From assembly GCA_014649155.1 (NCBI GenBank), contig BMSM01000033.1, positions 1-64,000 on the forward strand: a stretch of DNA of 64,000 nucleotides, read 5' to 3'. Positions 17,474 through 25,844 of the stretch are shown here, piece after piece; the first letter of the stretch is position 1; the number at the start of each line of letters is the position of its first letter. Below the pieces are notes generated by a model. That model was not told the origin of the DNA and made no database searches. It saw only the letters and a program-made list of their open reading frames with translations. The translations under genes were made by a program, and so were the position numbers. Source of the DNA: Streptomyces griseoviridis (lineage in GTDB: Bacteria > Actinomycetota > Actinomycetes > Streptomycetales > Streptomycetaceae).

Positions 17474-19786
17474 CTACCGGGTCGAGCAGCGGGTGGTGTT
17501 CAGCGTGAAGGCGGCCGGATCGGCGGCGCCGCCGCCGGTCGCGCCCGCGGTGCCGGTGAACGGCACCCGCAGGGTCCGACCGGGCCGGATGGTGCCGCCG
17601 GAGTCCGGGCTGTGGACGGTCACGTCGGTGCCGTTCTGCGACACGAGGGCGCCCTTCGCCTCAACGGCCTTCTGCCCGTCGGCGTAGCGGTAGCGCAGCG
17701 CCCAGGCGGTGAGCGGTGTCCGGCCCGTGTTCTTGATCTCGAGGGTGCCGGTGAACGCGCCGGCGGCGTCGGGTTCGCCCGCCGCGTACCTCACCCGGCA
17801 GCTCCCGGCGGGGACCTCACCGTGGGAGTAGAACACGTTGTCGGGCAGGGCGGAGCGCTCGATGTCGGTGTTGGCGGCCATGACATCGGCGAGGCGGTGG
17901 CGGAAGTCGATGCCGTACGTCCGGGATATCGCCCTCAGCGTGGCGGACTGGTTGCCGTAGAAGAACCGGTCCCCGTCGCGCAGCCGCCGGAACTGGTCCG
18001 CCCACATGGCCTGTTGGAGTTCGCCGAACTCCGAGCCCCTCAGGTGGGGTTCGGCCAGCATGCCGACGTAGGCGTCGACCCGGTCGACCGAACCGTAGAT
18101 CGCCTTGAGGCGGGCGGCGAGCGGGGTGCGCCGGGTGTAGGTGGTGGCGGAGGTGTCCCCGGGCAGCGCCTGGAAGCCGACCTTGCTGCCGAAGAGGTTG
18201 CGCATGTCGGTGAAGTCGACGCTGTCCGGGTCGTCGATCTCGGCACCGGGGGTCAGCTCGCCGTCCTGCGGGAAGGTGTCGCGGGCCTCACCGGTGATGC
18301 CGGTGAAGGACGTCACCGGGGCGAGTCCGTACGCCTCGCGCAGGTCGTTGTAGGACGGCATGCCGTGGTCGCGGCTGCGGGCCAGGTCGGTGGCGGCCAG
18401 GTCGAAGACGCAGGCGGGGTCGGCGTTCGGCGCGGAGCACGGGACGCTGCGCAGCAGGTGGTCGGTCATCTCCTCGTTGCGGTACTGCGCCTTGTCCCCG
18501 AGGGACTGCAGGAGCGGCCCCAGGCCCAGGTCCTTGAGGAGTTCGGGGTTGTCCCGCATGAACTCCAGGCTGACCTCGACGCTCACCGGCCCGTCCGGCG
18601 CGCCCATGACGACGAGCCCGGCGGCCCGGAAGGCCTCCAGTTGTGCCTCGGTGTAGCGCCCGGCGGGCTGGTTGAGGGAGGTGGCGCCGTGGATCATGCT
18701 GTGTGCGCGGTAGCCGACGGTCGCGAACTCGTTGGTGAGCGTGGCGTCGGTCCTCGGGTCGTAGCCCCGGTAGCCGGGCAGGGTGATGCCGACCGCGGGC
18801 AGGAACTCGGTGTAGGTGATGTACTGGATCTCGCTGATGACGACCCGCCGGGCTGTCTGGAACTTCTCCTCCTCGGAGAGGTGGGCGGGCAGCGCGTCCA
18901 CGATCCGGTTGTGCTCCCGGGCGAACAGCGTCTGTACGCCGGTCACCGCGATGTTGTTGTTGACGCGTACGTCCCCGGCGACCACCGCACTGCCGGGATC
19001 GGCACGCAGCCGGCCGTCGATGTCGGTGGCGGGCGCGGACCGCGCGTCGCCCCGGGCGTCCCGGCGCGGCAGGTAGTCGTCCGGCAGGAGGAGTTTCGCG
19101 CCGTTGTCGGAGAGGTCGCCGTCGACCTCGCCCTGCCGCAGCCATTCCAGCCGCTCGCCGTCACCGCCGTAGACGGCCGACGCGTCGAGGTAGGAGCCGG
19201 CCATGTTGACCTGCTGCCGCGGCGAGCGGGTTCCGGTGCCCCGGGCGGGCGTGGACCGGGTGAACGGCAGGTAGTGCTTCCCGGAGACCAGTTCCAGCGG
19301 GTCGCTGTCGTCGCCCGTCAGGTCGGCGGACTCACCCTGCGGGTCCGTGGCCTGCTCGCCCAGCCGCAGGGCGAAGGTATGGTCGAGGAACTGCGCCCAG
19401 GTCCAGGCCCATTGGCTGACCTGACGCTCGGAGAAGATGTTCGCCGGCATCACCCGGCTGCCCTGGACCTCCTCGTCGGCGAAGATCCGGTTGCTCACGT
19501 AACGCGGGTCCGGACCGGCGACCGGCTTGCTGCGCCCGTCGGCGTAGTGCGCGGGCGCCAGCCGGGCGTAGGCGCCACCGGCGCGCCCCCACCCCGGGTG
19601 CGCCCGGTTGTTGCCGCTGCCGTCCAGCGACTGTGTCTCCGGGCGGAGTCCGCCCTGCGCTCCGGCCGCGCCGGACGGCGCCGCCAGGGCGGTCACCAGG
19701 GTGGCCAGCACCACGGTGACGGCGCCGGCTCTGGTACGCCCGAAGGTGCGCCCGGGAACCGAGCCGTACCGGTTCGCATGCCTCAT
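17474..19786 (-). CDS. Secreted animal-type haem peroxidase with CBM2-like C-terminal domain
   Basis: This is a 770-residue exported protein. A signal peptide spans roughly residues 1-45 (hydrophobic stretch AGAVTVVLATLVTALAAPSGAAGA). The peroxidase domain has the distal His in WAQFLDHTFAL (near residue 136), LFAREHNRIVDALPAHL with the catalytic Arg, and the proximal His in VGYRAHSMIHG (near residue 362). These are the landmarks of the myeloperoxidase/cyclooxygenase family. The usual LDHD is LDHT here, so one calcium ligand of animal enzymes is replaced. From about residue 660, CRVRYAAGEPDAAGAFTGTLEIKNTGRTPLTAW resembles a family 2 carbohydrate-binding module. A perfect StrR box lies 248 bp before the start, linking it to the Dpg peptide cluster. 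Oxidation or cross-linking of phenols outside the cell is a plausible role. Confidence 0.88.
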   Translation of the reverse strand: MRHANRYGSVPGRTFGRTRAGAVTVVLATLVTALAAPSGAAGAQGGLRPETQSLDGSGNNRAHPGWGRAGGAYARLAPAHYADGRSKPVAGPDPRYVSNRIFADEEVQGSRVMPANIFSERQVSQWAWTWAQFLDHTFALRLGEQATDPQGESADLTGDDSDPLELVSGKHYLPFTRSTPARGTGTRSPRQQVNMAGSYLDASAVYGGDGERLEWLRQGEVDGDLSDNGAKLLLPDDYLPRRDARGDARSAPATDIDGRLRADPGSAVVAGDVRVNNNIAVTGVQTLFAREHNRIVDALPAHLSEEEKFQTARRVVISEIQYITYTEFLPAVGITLPGYRGYDPRTDATLTNEFATVGYRAHSMIHGATSLNQPAGRYTEAQLEAFRAAGLVVMGAPDGPVSVEVSLEFMRDNPELLKDLGLGPLLQSLGDKAQYRNEEMTDHLLRSVPCSAPNADPACVFDLAATDLARSRDHGMPSYNDLREAYGLAPVTSFTGITGEARDTFPQDGELTPGAEIDDPDSVDFTDMRNLFGSKVGFQALPGDTSATTYTRRTPLAARLKAIYGSVDRVDAYVGMLAEPHLRGSEFGELQQAMWADQFRRLRDGDRFFYGNQSATLRAISRTYGIDFRHRLADVMAANTDIERSALPDNVFYSHGEVPAGSCRVRYAAGEPDAAGAFTGTLEIKNTGRTPLTAWALRYRYADGQKAVEAKGALVSQNGTDVTVHSPDSGGTIRPGRTLRVPFTGTAGATGGGAADPAAFTLNTTRCSTR

Positions 19787-20033
19787 GCCTTGTCCCTTCT
19801 CTGCTGTCCTGACCGGACGCGTCCGTCCTCGCGGACACGTGCGGACGCCGCTGCGCGCAGGGGTGCCACCGGCCGGGGCGCGATGCCGGCGCGGCAGGGC
19901 TGCGGGAGGCGGGGGCAGGGAGACCTGCGGAACGTACCCGCCCGCTCCGCGCGGGTCGTGGCACGGGCGCGGGGCCGGTCAGTGACGGGCGGGGTGGAGC
20001 CGCCACCGCGTCGCCAAGAATGCACGAAGGGAC

Positions 20034-20062
20034 GTCCAAGCGACAGATCCGGTCGCTTGGAC
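20034..20062. promoter_or_regulatory. StrR-family box 3, perfect extended palindrome upstream of the haem peroxidase
   Basis: GTCCAA (20034-20039) and TTGGAC (20057-20062) are 17 bases apart, and the symmetry extends inward to perfect 11-bp arms (GTCCAAGCGAC / GTCGCTTGGAC). It is the most symmetric of the four boxes. The only nearby gene reading away from it is the peroxidase, starting 248 bp to the left; the next gene to the right is convergent. Confidence 0.85.
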
Positions 20063-20118
20063 AGGGCCGTCCGGGGCGCCGGGTTCGGGGTACGGGCGAC
20101 GCGAGGGGTACGGCTGCT

Positions 20119-20190
20119 TCGACCCGGGGAACCGCGAGAGACGGCGACCTCGACCCGGGGAACCGCGAGAGACGGCGGCCTCGACCCGGG
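20119..20190. repeat. 31-bp tandem repeat, 2.3 copies
   Basis: Copies at 20119-20149 and 20150-20180 differ at one base, and a third partial copy reaches 20190. Each unit begins TCGACCCGGGGAACCGCGAG. It lies just upstream of StrR box 3 with respect to the peroxidase gene. Confidence 0.8.
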
Positions 20191-20704
20191 CGCCCTGGGC
20201 GGGCCCGGCTCGGCGGGCCCGGCCGGCGCGCGGCTGACCTTCTCCACGGCGGGAGTGATCTGCGGCCGGCACCGGACGGGTCCGACTGTCGGAAGGAGCT
20301 TCCCGGCGGTGTCAGCCGGGGTGCCCGGCGCACCGGCGGGCGAGCTGCCCGGCGCTCCGGATGCGGCGGCACCCGGCATCGCGGCCCGGGTGCCGGGCGT
20401 CACGGAACGGGGTGCGTGGATACCGGCGCGGAGCGCACCCGCACCGGCATCGAGCGCGTGGGCACCGGCGCGACGGGCTCGCGCGCCCCCCGCTGCCCCC
20501 GGCCCTCTCCCCCGCGTGCTTCCTTGCGTCACTCGACTCGATCACTGGATCGACGACCATCCCAGCCCTTTTCCTCAGCTGTGTCCTGGCTGCCGCAAGG
20601 TATCCGGCCGGGAGAGCGGCCCCCACCCGACACGCACTTTCCGGGCATTAGCCGTATTTACGGCCATGGGGGTAGGGCGGGACCACGATGCCCGGCCCGG
20701 CCGC

Positions 20705-21112
20705 TCAGGTCTCCGCGACCTCGGCGTACGACTGCGACAGCTCGGGCGCGCCGCTGGCGGCCCACTCGTGCCCGGAGGCCACCACGTCGAACTCCCGGCC
20801 GGAGGCGAGCCGGACGACCGGCTGGCCGTCCGCCCGGAACCACCAGGCGGCCCCCGGCACGGTCCGTACGATGACGGTGCCCAGGTACAGCCCGGCGTCG
20901 TTGCCCAGCCAGGGCAGGATCTCCTCGTCGTCCCGCCAGCGGGGCACGACCTGGTCGAGCTGCTCCAGCGAGGCCGGGGAGTCGTCCAGCCGGACGCCCT
21001 CCCGGCCCGCCTGGGACCGCAGCAGCTCGCACTCGGCGAGCAGGCCGGCGATGCCCTCCGGGTCGCGAGTCCCCGGATCGACGCGCCGCTTGCCCAGGAA
21101 GGGGATGTTCAT
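20705..21112 (-). CDS. Conserved Streptomyces protein (DUF6278-like)
   Basis: This 135-residue cytosolic protein starts MNIPFLGKRR and contains LLAECELLRSQA, a long charged helix, ILPWLGNDAGLYLGTVIVRTVPGA and ASGREFDVVASGHEW. The pattern matches a small family widespread in Streptomyces, which I believe is DUF6278. Its function is unknown. The ATG at 21112 is used because the conserved sequence starts there; the open frame upstream is very rich in Arg, Pro and Ser and looks non-coding. It stands alone between the peroxidase upstream region and a divergent GDSL hydrolase. Confidence 0.72.
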   Translation of the reverse strand: MNIPFLGKRRVDPGTRDPEGIAGLLAECELLRSQAGREGVRLDDSPASLEQLDQVVPRWRDDEEILPWLGNDAGLYLGTVIVRTVPGAAWWFRADGQPVVRLASGREFDVVASGHEWAASGAPELSQSYAEVAET

Positions 21113-21272
21113 GCCTCCAGCCTGGCATTCGTACCGCCGTTCGCACCACAGGCGCGCGGTCCCGCTTCCGGGTGACATGGCGGGTCGCGGCGGCATGGCG
21201 CATTGACGGCCGCCGGAGGTCTCCCTACTTTCGCGTGCGTCCGTCGGGGGAGTCGAGGGGGAGGAGCCGGTC

Positions 21273-23024
21273 GTGCGCCGAGGGGTCCGGAGAGCCGCGG
21301 TCGTCCTCGCCCTGCTGGCGGTCCTGACGCCGGGCGCACCGGCGCGCGCGGCGGCGCCGCTGCCGCTGGAGCGGTACTTCGACAACACGGCCGTCAGCGA
21401 CGACGCCCGCCCCGCGGAGGCGGACTTCGACGGTGCGGGCGCCTCCCTCTCCGCCCAGGGTCTCACCGCCGCCGGCTGGACGCCGGGCCGTCCGCTGACC
21501 GTGCTCGGTGCCCGGCTGACCTGGCCGGACCGGCCCGCGGGCGAGCCGGACAACGTGCGGGCGGACGGGCAGGAGGTGCGGGTCACCGGGCGCGGTGACG
21601 CGCTGGCCTTCCTGGTGGCGGGCACCGGCGGCGGTACGGCGGGCGGGCCGGGCGAGGTGGCGTACGCGGACGGCGGCCGGTCGGGCTTCCGCCTCCTCGC
21701 GCCCCACTGGCGCACCGGCCCGCTCGCCACCAGGGCCGTGACCGTGCCGCGCGTCAACATGCCGGCCGGCCGGAGCGCCGGGCGGGCCCGGCTGTACGTG
21801 GTGACCGTACCGCTCGCGGCCGGCCGCGAGGTGGCCTCGGTGCGGCTGCCCCGCGCGACGGACCTGCATGTCTTCGCGCTGGCGGTACGGGACACCGGGC
21901 GGGGCTGGACGGGGACCTGGGCGGCGTCGACGTCCGGTCACCCGGCGGTGGGGCCGTGGACGGACCGTACGCTGCGGCTGGTGGTGCGCGCCTCGGTGGG
22001 CGGGACACGGGTGCGGGTGCGGTTCGACAACACCTTCGCGGCGGCGCCCGTGCGGATCGGCGGCGCGACGGTCGCGGTCCGGGCGTCGGGCGCGGCGGCG
22101 CGGAAGGCGCCCGCGCGGCTGACGTTCGGGGGTGCGCGGGGCGCGGTGATCCCGGCGGGGGCGCAGGCGTACAGCGATCCACTGGGGTTCGCGGTGCCGG
22201 CGGGCGCCGACCTGCTGGTGAGCTTCCATCTGCCCGGCCCGGTGAAGGCGGCGCCGGTGCACCGGCTCGCGGTGCAGCGGTCGTACCTCAGCGGGCCGGG
22301 TGACCACACGGCGGAGCGGACCGGCGGCGCGTACACCACCAGCCTGACGTCCTGGCCGCTGCTGACCGGGGTGGATGTCGGCGGCGGGCCGGGGGCGGTC
22401 GTCCTGCTCGGGGACTCGATCACCGACGGCGACCGGTCGACGGTCGGCGCGAACCGGCGCTGGCCCGACGTCCTCGCCGGACGGCTGCGGGCGCAGCGCG
22501 CCGTCCCCCGCTACGGGGTGCTCAACCACGGCGTCTCGGGCAACCGTGTGGTCACCGACCGCTACCCCGGTGACGGCGTCTCCACCGACCAGGCCGGGGT
22601 CAGCGCCCTGCACCGGTTCGACCGCGACGTCACCGCGCAGACCTCGGTGCGCACGGTGGTCGTCTTCGAGGGTGTGAACGACCTGCTGGCGGGCGCGGAC
22701 GCGCGGACGCTGACCGCCGGGCTGCGCGCGCTGGCGGACCGGGCGCGGGCCGCCGGGCTGCGGGTGCTCGGGGCGACGGTGCTGCCCTGCGGCGGCCGGG
22801 CCGCGTGCACGCCCGCCGTGGACGCCGAGCGGCGCGCGGTGAACGCCTGGCTGCGCACCGGCGGCGCCTTCGACGCCGTGCTCGACTTCGACGCCGTCCT
22901 GCGCGATCCGGCGGACCCGGCGCGGATGCGGCCCGCCCACGACAGCGGCGACCATCTGCACCCCGGGGACGCGGGGCTGAAGGCGCTGGCCGACTCGGTG
23001 GACCTGCGGCTGCTGGTCCCTTAG
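21273..23024 (+). CDS. Secreted SGNH/GDSL-type esterase
   Basis: This is a 583-residue exported hydrolase. GTG 21273 follows a GGGGGAGGAG site. A short signal peptide (RRAAVVLALLAVLTPGAPARAA) precedes an N-terminal beta-rich region of about 350 residues. The SGNH domain then begins at VVLLGDSITDGD (nucleophile Ser, block I), with NHGVSGNR (block II Gly), VVVFEGVNDLL (block III Asn) and DSGDHLHPGDAG (block V Asp and His). All four catalytic blocks are present. Such proteins deacetylate polysaccharides or hydrolyse simple esters. It is monocistronic and not evidently linked to either biosynthetic cluster. Confidence 0.92.
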   Translation: MRRGVRRAAVVLALLAVLTPGAPARAAAPLPLERYFDNTAVSDDARPAEADFDGAGASLSAQGLTAAGWTPGRPLTVLGARLTWPDRPAGEPDNVRADGQEVRVTGRGDALAFLVAGTGGGTAGGPGEVAYADGGRSGFRLLAPHWRTGPLATRAVTVPRVNMPAGRSAGRARLYVVTVPLAAGREVASVRLPRATDLHVFALAVRDTGRGWTGTWAASTSGHPAVGPWTDRTLRLVVRASVGGTRVRVRFDNTFAAAPVRIGGATVAVRASGAAARKAPARLTFGGARGAVIPAGAQAYSDPLGFAVPAGADLLVSFHLPGPVKAAPVHRLAVQRSYLSGPGDHTAERTGGAYTTSLTSWPLLTGVDVGGGPGAVVLLGDSITDGDRSTVGANRRWPDVLAGRLRAQRAVPRYGVLNHGVSGNRVVTDRYPGDGVSTDQAGVSALHRFDRDVTAQTSVRTVVVFEGVNDLLAGADARTLTAGLRALADRARAAGLRVLGATVLPCGGRAACTPAVDAERRAVNAWLRTGGAFDAVLDFDAVLRDPADPARMRPAHDSGDHLHPGDAGLKALADSVDLRLLVP

Positions 23025-23027
23025 ACC

Positions 23028-23816
23028 TCAGGAGACCTGGACGTCGAGGTCGACGACGACCGGAGCGTGGTCGGAGGCGCCCTTGCCCTTGCGCTCCTCG
23101 CGGTCGACGTAGGAGTCGGTGACGGCCTTGGCGAACGGCGTGTTGCCATACACCAGGTCGATGCGCATGCCGCGGTTCTTCGGGAAGGCGAGCTGGCGGT
23201 AGTCCCAGTACGTGTACGGGTGGTCGTACTTCAGCGGGCGCGGGACGACGTCCGACAGGCCGGCGCCGCGCAGGGAGGCGAGGGCGGCGCGCTCGGCGGG
23301 GGTGACGTGGGTGGAGCCCTCGAAGGCGGCGCGGTCGTAGACGTCGTCGTCGGTCGGCGCCACGTTGTAGTCCCCCAGCACCGCGAACGGGCGGTCGCCG
23401 GCGGCGTCGCCCTCGACGGCCGCGCGCAGCGCCTCGAACCACTGGAGCTTGTACGCGTAGTGCGGGTGCTCCACCTCACGGCCGTTGGGCACGTACACCG
23501 ACCAGACGCGGACCGGACCGCAGGTCGCGGAGATCGCCCGGGGTTCCTGGACGCCTTCGTAGCCGGGGTCGCCGGGCAGGCCCTTGACCACGTCGGAGAG
23601 GCCGACGCGGCTGAGCACCGCCACGCCGTTCCACCGGCCGGTGGCGTGGACGGCGGCCTCGTAGCCCGCCTCGCGCAGCGGCTCGAACGGGAACTGGTCC
23701 TCGGCCACCTTGGCCTCCTGGAGGCACAGCACGTCGGTGCCGCTGCTCTCCAGCCAGGCCAGCAGCCTCGGCAGGCGGGCGGTGATCGAGTTCACGTTCC
23801 AGGTCGCGATGCGCAT
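23028..23816 (-). CDS. xthA: Exonuclease III / AP endonuclease
   Basis: This is a 262-residue DNA-repair nuclease of the EEP fold. It begins MRIATWNVNSITAR and has VLCLQEAK (metal-binding Glu), WSVYVPNG, VLGDYNVAPTDDDVYD and the C-terminal GASDHAPVVVDLD (catalytic Asp-His pair). Length and motifs match bacterial Xth, which cuts 5' of abasic sites and removes 3' blocking groups. ATG 23816 is chosen because the family starts at this Met; an upstream frame extension to 23846 adds ten residues. It is convergent with the GDSL hydrolase gene, leaving three bases between the stops. Confidence 0.95.
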   Translation of the reverse strand: MRIATWNVNSITARLPRLLAWLESSGTDVLCLQEAKVAEDQFPFEPLREAGYEAAVHATGRWNGVAVLSRVGLSDVVKGLPGDPGYEGVQEPRAISATCGPVRVWSVYVPNGREVEHPHYAYKLQWFEALRAAVEGDAAGDRPFAVLGDYNVAPTDDDVYDRAAFEGSTHVTPAERAALASLRGAGLSDVVPRPLKYDHPYTYWDYRQLAFPKNRGMRIDLVYGNTPFAKAVTDSYVDREERKGKGASDHAPVVVDLDVQVS

Positions 23817-23846
23817 GTCCCCCAACCTACCGGGCGCCTCCGACAC

Positions 23847-24488
23847 TCACAGGACGGTGGTCTCCCCCGCCGCCAGCCGCAGGTGCTCGGAGCCGCCCAG
23901 CGCCCCGATCTGACGGTCGTAGATCGGGCGGGCGAGGTCGGTGAGGAGGGCGTCGTGGATGTCGTAGGCACGCTGCGGGCGGACCTCGCGGACGTAGTCG
24001 ATGACCTCGGAGATCTTGTTCCAGGGGGCCATGACGGGCAGCATCAGCGTCTCGACCGGGTGGTCGGGGACGGTGAGGGCGTCGCCGGGGTGGAACAGCC
24101 GGCCGCCGTCGACGAGGAAGCCGATGTTGGTGATGCGCGGGATGTCCGGGTGGATCACGGCGTGCAGTTCGCCGTGGACCTGCACGTCGAAACCGGCGGC
24201 GGTGAAGGTGTCGCCGTGGCCGACGGTGTGCACCCGGCCGGGGAAGGCGGCGGTGATCTTCTCCGCGACCGACCGCAGCGTGTACACCTGGGCGGCCGGG
24301 TTGATCTCCATCGCGGCGCGCAGCCGCAGCTCGTCGAAGTGGTCGGGGTGCTCGTGGGTGATGAGGACGGCGTCCGCGCCGAGCGCGGCGTCCTCCTCGC
24401 TGAACCCGCCGGGGTCGAGGACGAGGGTCTGTCCGTCCTTCTCCAGGCGGACGCAGGAGTGGGACTTCTTGGTCAGCTTCAGCGTCAT
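23847..24488 (-). CDS. MBL-fold metal-dependent hydrolase (UlaG-like)
   Basis: This 213-residue protein has the metallo-beta-lactamase motif THEHPDHFD at about residue 47, preceded by LVLDPGGF. Further metal-ligand positions are likely at the His in VHTVGHGD and the Asp in FLVDGGRLFHPGDAL. It resembles the short UlaG/L-ascorbate lactonase-like branch that is widespread in actinomycetes. The gene lies 30 bases downstream of exonuclease III in gene order terms and 31 bases from pcaL on the other side. The substrate cannot be inferred. Confidence 0.85.
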   Translation of the reverse strand: MTLKLTKKSHSCVRLEKDGQTLVLDPGGFSEEDAALGADAVLITHEHPDHFDELRLRAAMEINPAAQVYTLRSVAEKITAAFPGRVHTVGHGDTFTAAGFDVQVHGELHAVIHPDIPRITNIGFLVDGGRLFHPGDALTVPDHPVETLMLPVMAPWNKISEVIDYVREVRPQRAYDIHDALLTDLARPIYDRQIGALGGSEHLRLAAGETTVL

Positions 24489-24519
24489 GGTTCCATCCTG
24501 GCCCCGAGGTCGTTCCGGG

Positions 24520-25815
24520 TCATTCCGAGGGGGTCGTCTCCTCCCGGACCACCTGCTGGGCGATGCGGAAGGCGCGGTCGGCCGCGGGGATGCCGCAGTA
24601 GACGGCGGTCTGGAGCAGTACCTCCTTGATCTCGGCCGGGGTCAGGCCGTTGCGCAGGGCGGCCCGCAGGTGCGGGGCGATCTCCTCCGCGTGGCCGCCC
24701 GCGATCAGGGCGGCGAGGGTGACGCAGCTGCGGGTACGGCGGTCCAGGCCCGGCCGGTTCCAGACCTCGCCCCAGGCGTAGCGGGTGAGGAGTTCCTGGA
24801 AGTCGCCGGCGAAGTCGTCGGCGTCGGCCAGCACCCGGTCGACGTGCGCGTCCCCGAGGACCTCGCGGCGTACCTTCAGTCCCGCCTCGTAGGGGTCGGG
24901 CCGGCCCTGGGCGGCCTGCGGCTGGGCGACGGCCGGGGCGATCTCGGCCACGGGCACCGTCTGCGGCGCCGCGGCGAGCACCGGCTTGCCGGGGACGCCG
25001 GGCAGCACGGTCTGGCCGGTGGCGTCCGGGGCGGGCTGCCAGGCGGTGGTGAAGTGCCGGAGGAGGAGGTCGGTGACGGCGGCGGGCTGCTCGACCGGGA
25101 CCAGGTGGGAGGCGCCGGGGACCACGGCGAGGCGGGCGTCGGGGATGCCGGCGACCAGGGTCCGGGCCTCGGCGGGGCCGGTGACCTGGTCCTCGGAGCC
25201 GACCAGGACGAGGGTGGGCACGCCGACGTGGCCCAGTTCGTGCCGTACGTCGAAGGAGGCGAGGGCCTCGCAGGCGGCGATGTAGCAGCCGGGGTCGGTG
25301 GTGCGGACCATCTGCACGGCCCACTCGGTGATCGCGGGCTGGGCGGCGGCGAACCCGCCGGTGAACCACCGGTCGGGCGAGCTGCGGGCGATGGGGTCGA
25401 GGCCGTTGGTGCGGACGATCACGCCGCGCTGGCGGAACTCGTCGGCGGTGCCGAACCGCGGCGAGGCGGCGATCAGCGCGAGGGAGGCGAGGCGCTCGGG
25501 GTGCCGCAGCGCCAGCTCGATCCCGACCGCGCCCCCGAACGCGCAGCCCGCGTACCCGAACCGCTGCACGCCGAGCCCGTCCAGCGTGGCCAGCAGCCGC
25601 TCGGTGACGTCACCGACGGACCCCCCGGGGTGGGCGGGCGCGCCGCCGTGCCCCGGCAGGTCGTACCGGAAGACCCGCCAGTGCCGGGCCAGTTCGGGAA
25701 CCTGGCGGTCCCACATGTGCCAGGTGGTACCGAGGGACGGCCCCAAGATCAACACAGGAAGGTGTTCTGGCCCGTCAAAGCGGTATTGCAGCGTTTCGGT
25801 CCTGGCTTCGGTCAC
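24520..25815 (-). CDS. pcaL: PcaD-PcaC fusion: 3-oxoadipate enol-lactonase / 4-carboxymuconolactone decarboxylase
   Basis: This is a 431-residue bifunctional enzyme of the beta-ketoadipate pathway. Residues 1-265 are an alpha/beta hydrolase (HMWDRQVPELARHWRVFRYDLPGHGGA; catalytic His in VPGASHLVPVEQP). After a linker, residues from about 300 are the small decarboxylase domain (YEAGLKVRREVLGDAHVDR; TLAALIAGGHAEEIAPHLRAALRNGLTPAEIKEVLLQTAVYCG). Fused PcaL proteins are normal in actinomycetes. The nucleophile elbow reads GCAFGG, with Cys where Ser is usual in enol-lactonases. No other pca genes are adjacent; the upstream side is an integrase remnant, so the rest of a pca operon may have been separated. 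Confidence 0.9.
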   Translation of the reverse strand: MTEARTETLQYRFDGPEHLPVLILGPSLGTTWHMWDRQVPELARHWRVFRYDLPGHGGAPAHPGGSVGDVTERLLATLDGLGVQRFGYAGCAFGGAVGIELALRHPERLASLALIAASPRFGTADEFRQRGVIVRTNGLDPIARSSPDRWFTGGFAAAQPAITEWAVQMVRTTDPGCYIAACEALASFDVRHELGHVGVPTLVLVGSEDQVTGPAEARTLVAGIPDARLAVVPGASHLVPVEQPAAVTDLLLRHFTTAWQPAPDATGQTVLPGVPGKPVLAAAPQTVPVAEIAPAVAQPQAAQGRPDPYEAGLKVRREVLGDAHVDRVLADADDFAGDFQELLTRYAWGEVWNRPGLDRRTRSCVTLAALIAGGHAEEIAPHLRAALRNGLTPAEIKEVLLQTAVYCGIPAADRAFRIAQQVVREETTPSE

Positions 25816-25844
25816 GGGTTCACACCTTCATCTGTCACGATCTG

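Larger units (their letters stand above)
19787..20704. other. Long non-coding region upstream of the haem peroxidase
   Basis: About 900 bp contain no gene that I can support. They hold StrR box 3 (20034-20062), the 31-bp tandem repeats (20119-20190) and degenerate GC-rich sequence up to the stop of the next gene. Confidence 0.6.

Noticed and set aside
16796..21175. A plus-strand open frame of more than 1400 codons across the LmbU and peroxidase genes
   Set aside because: It crosses several clear minus-strand genes and intergenic regions, and its translation shows no domain. It is a composition effect.
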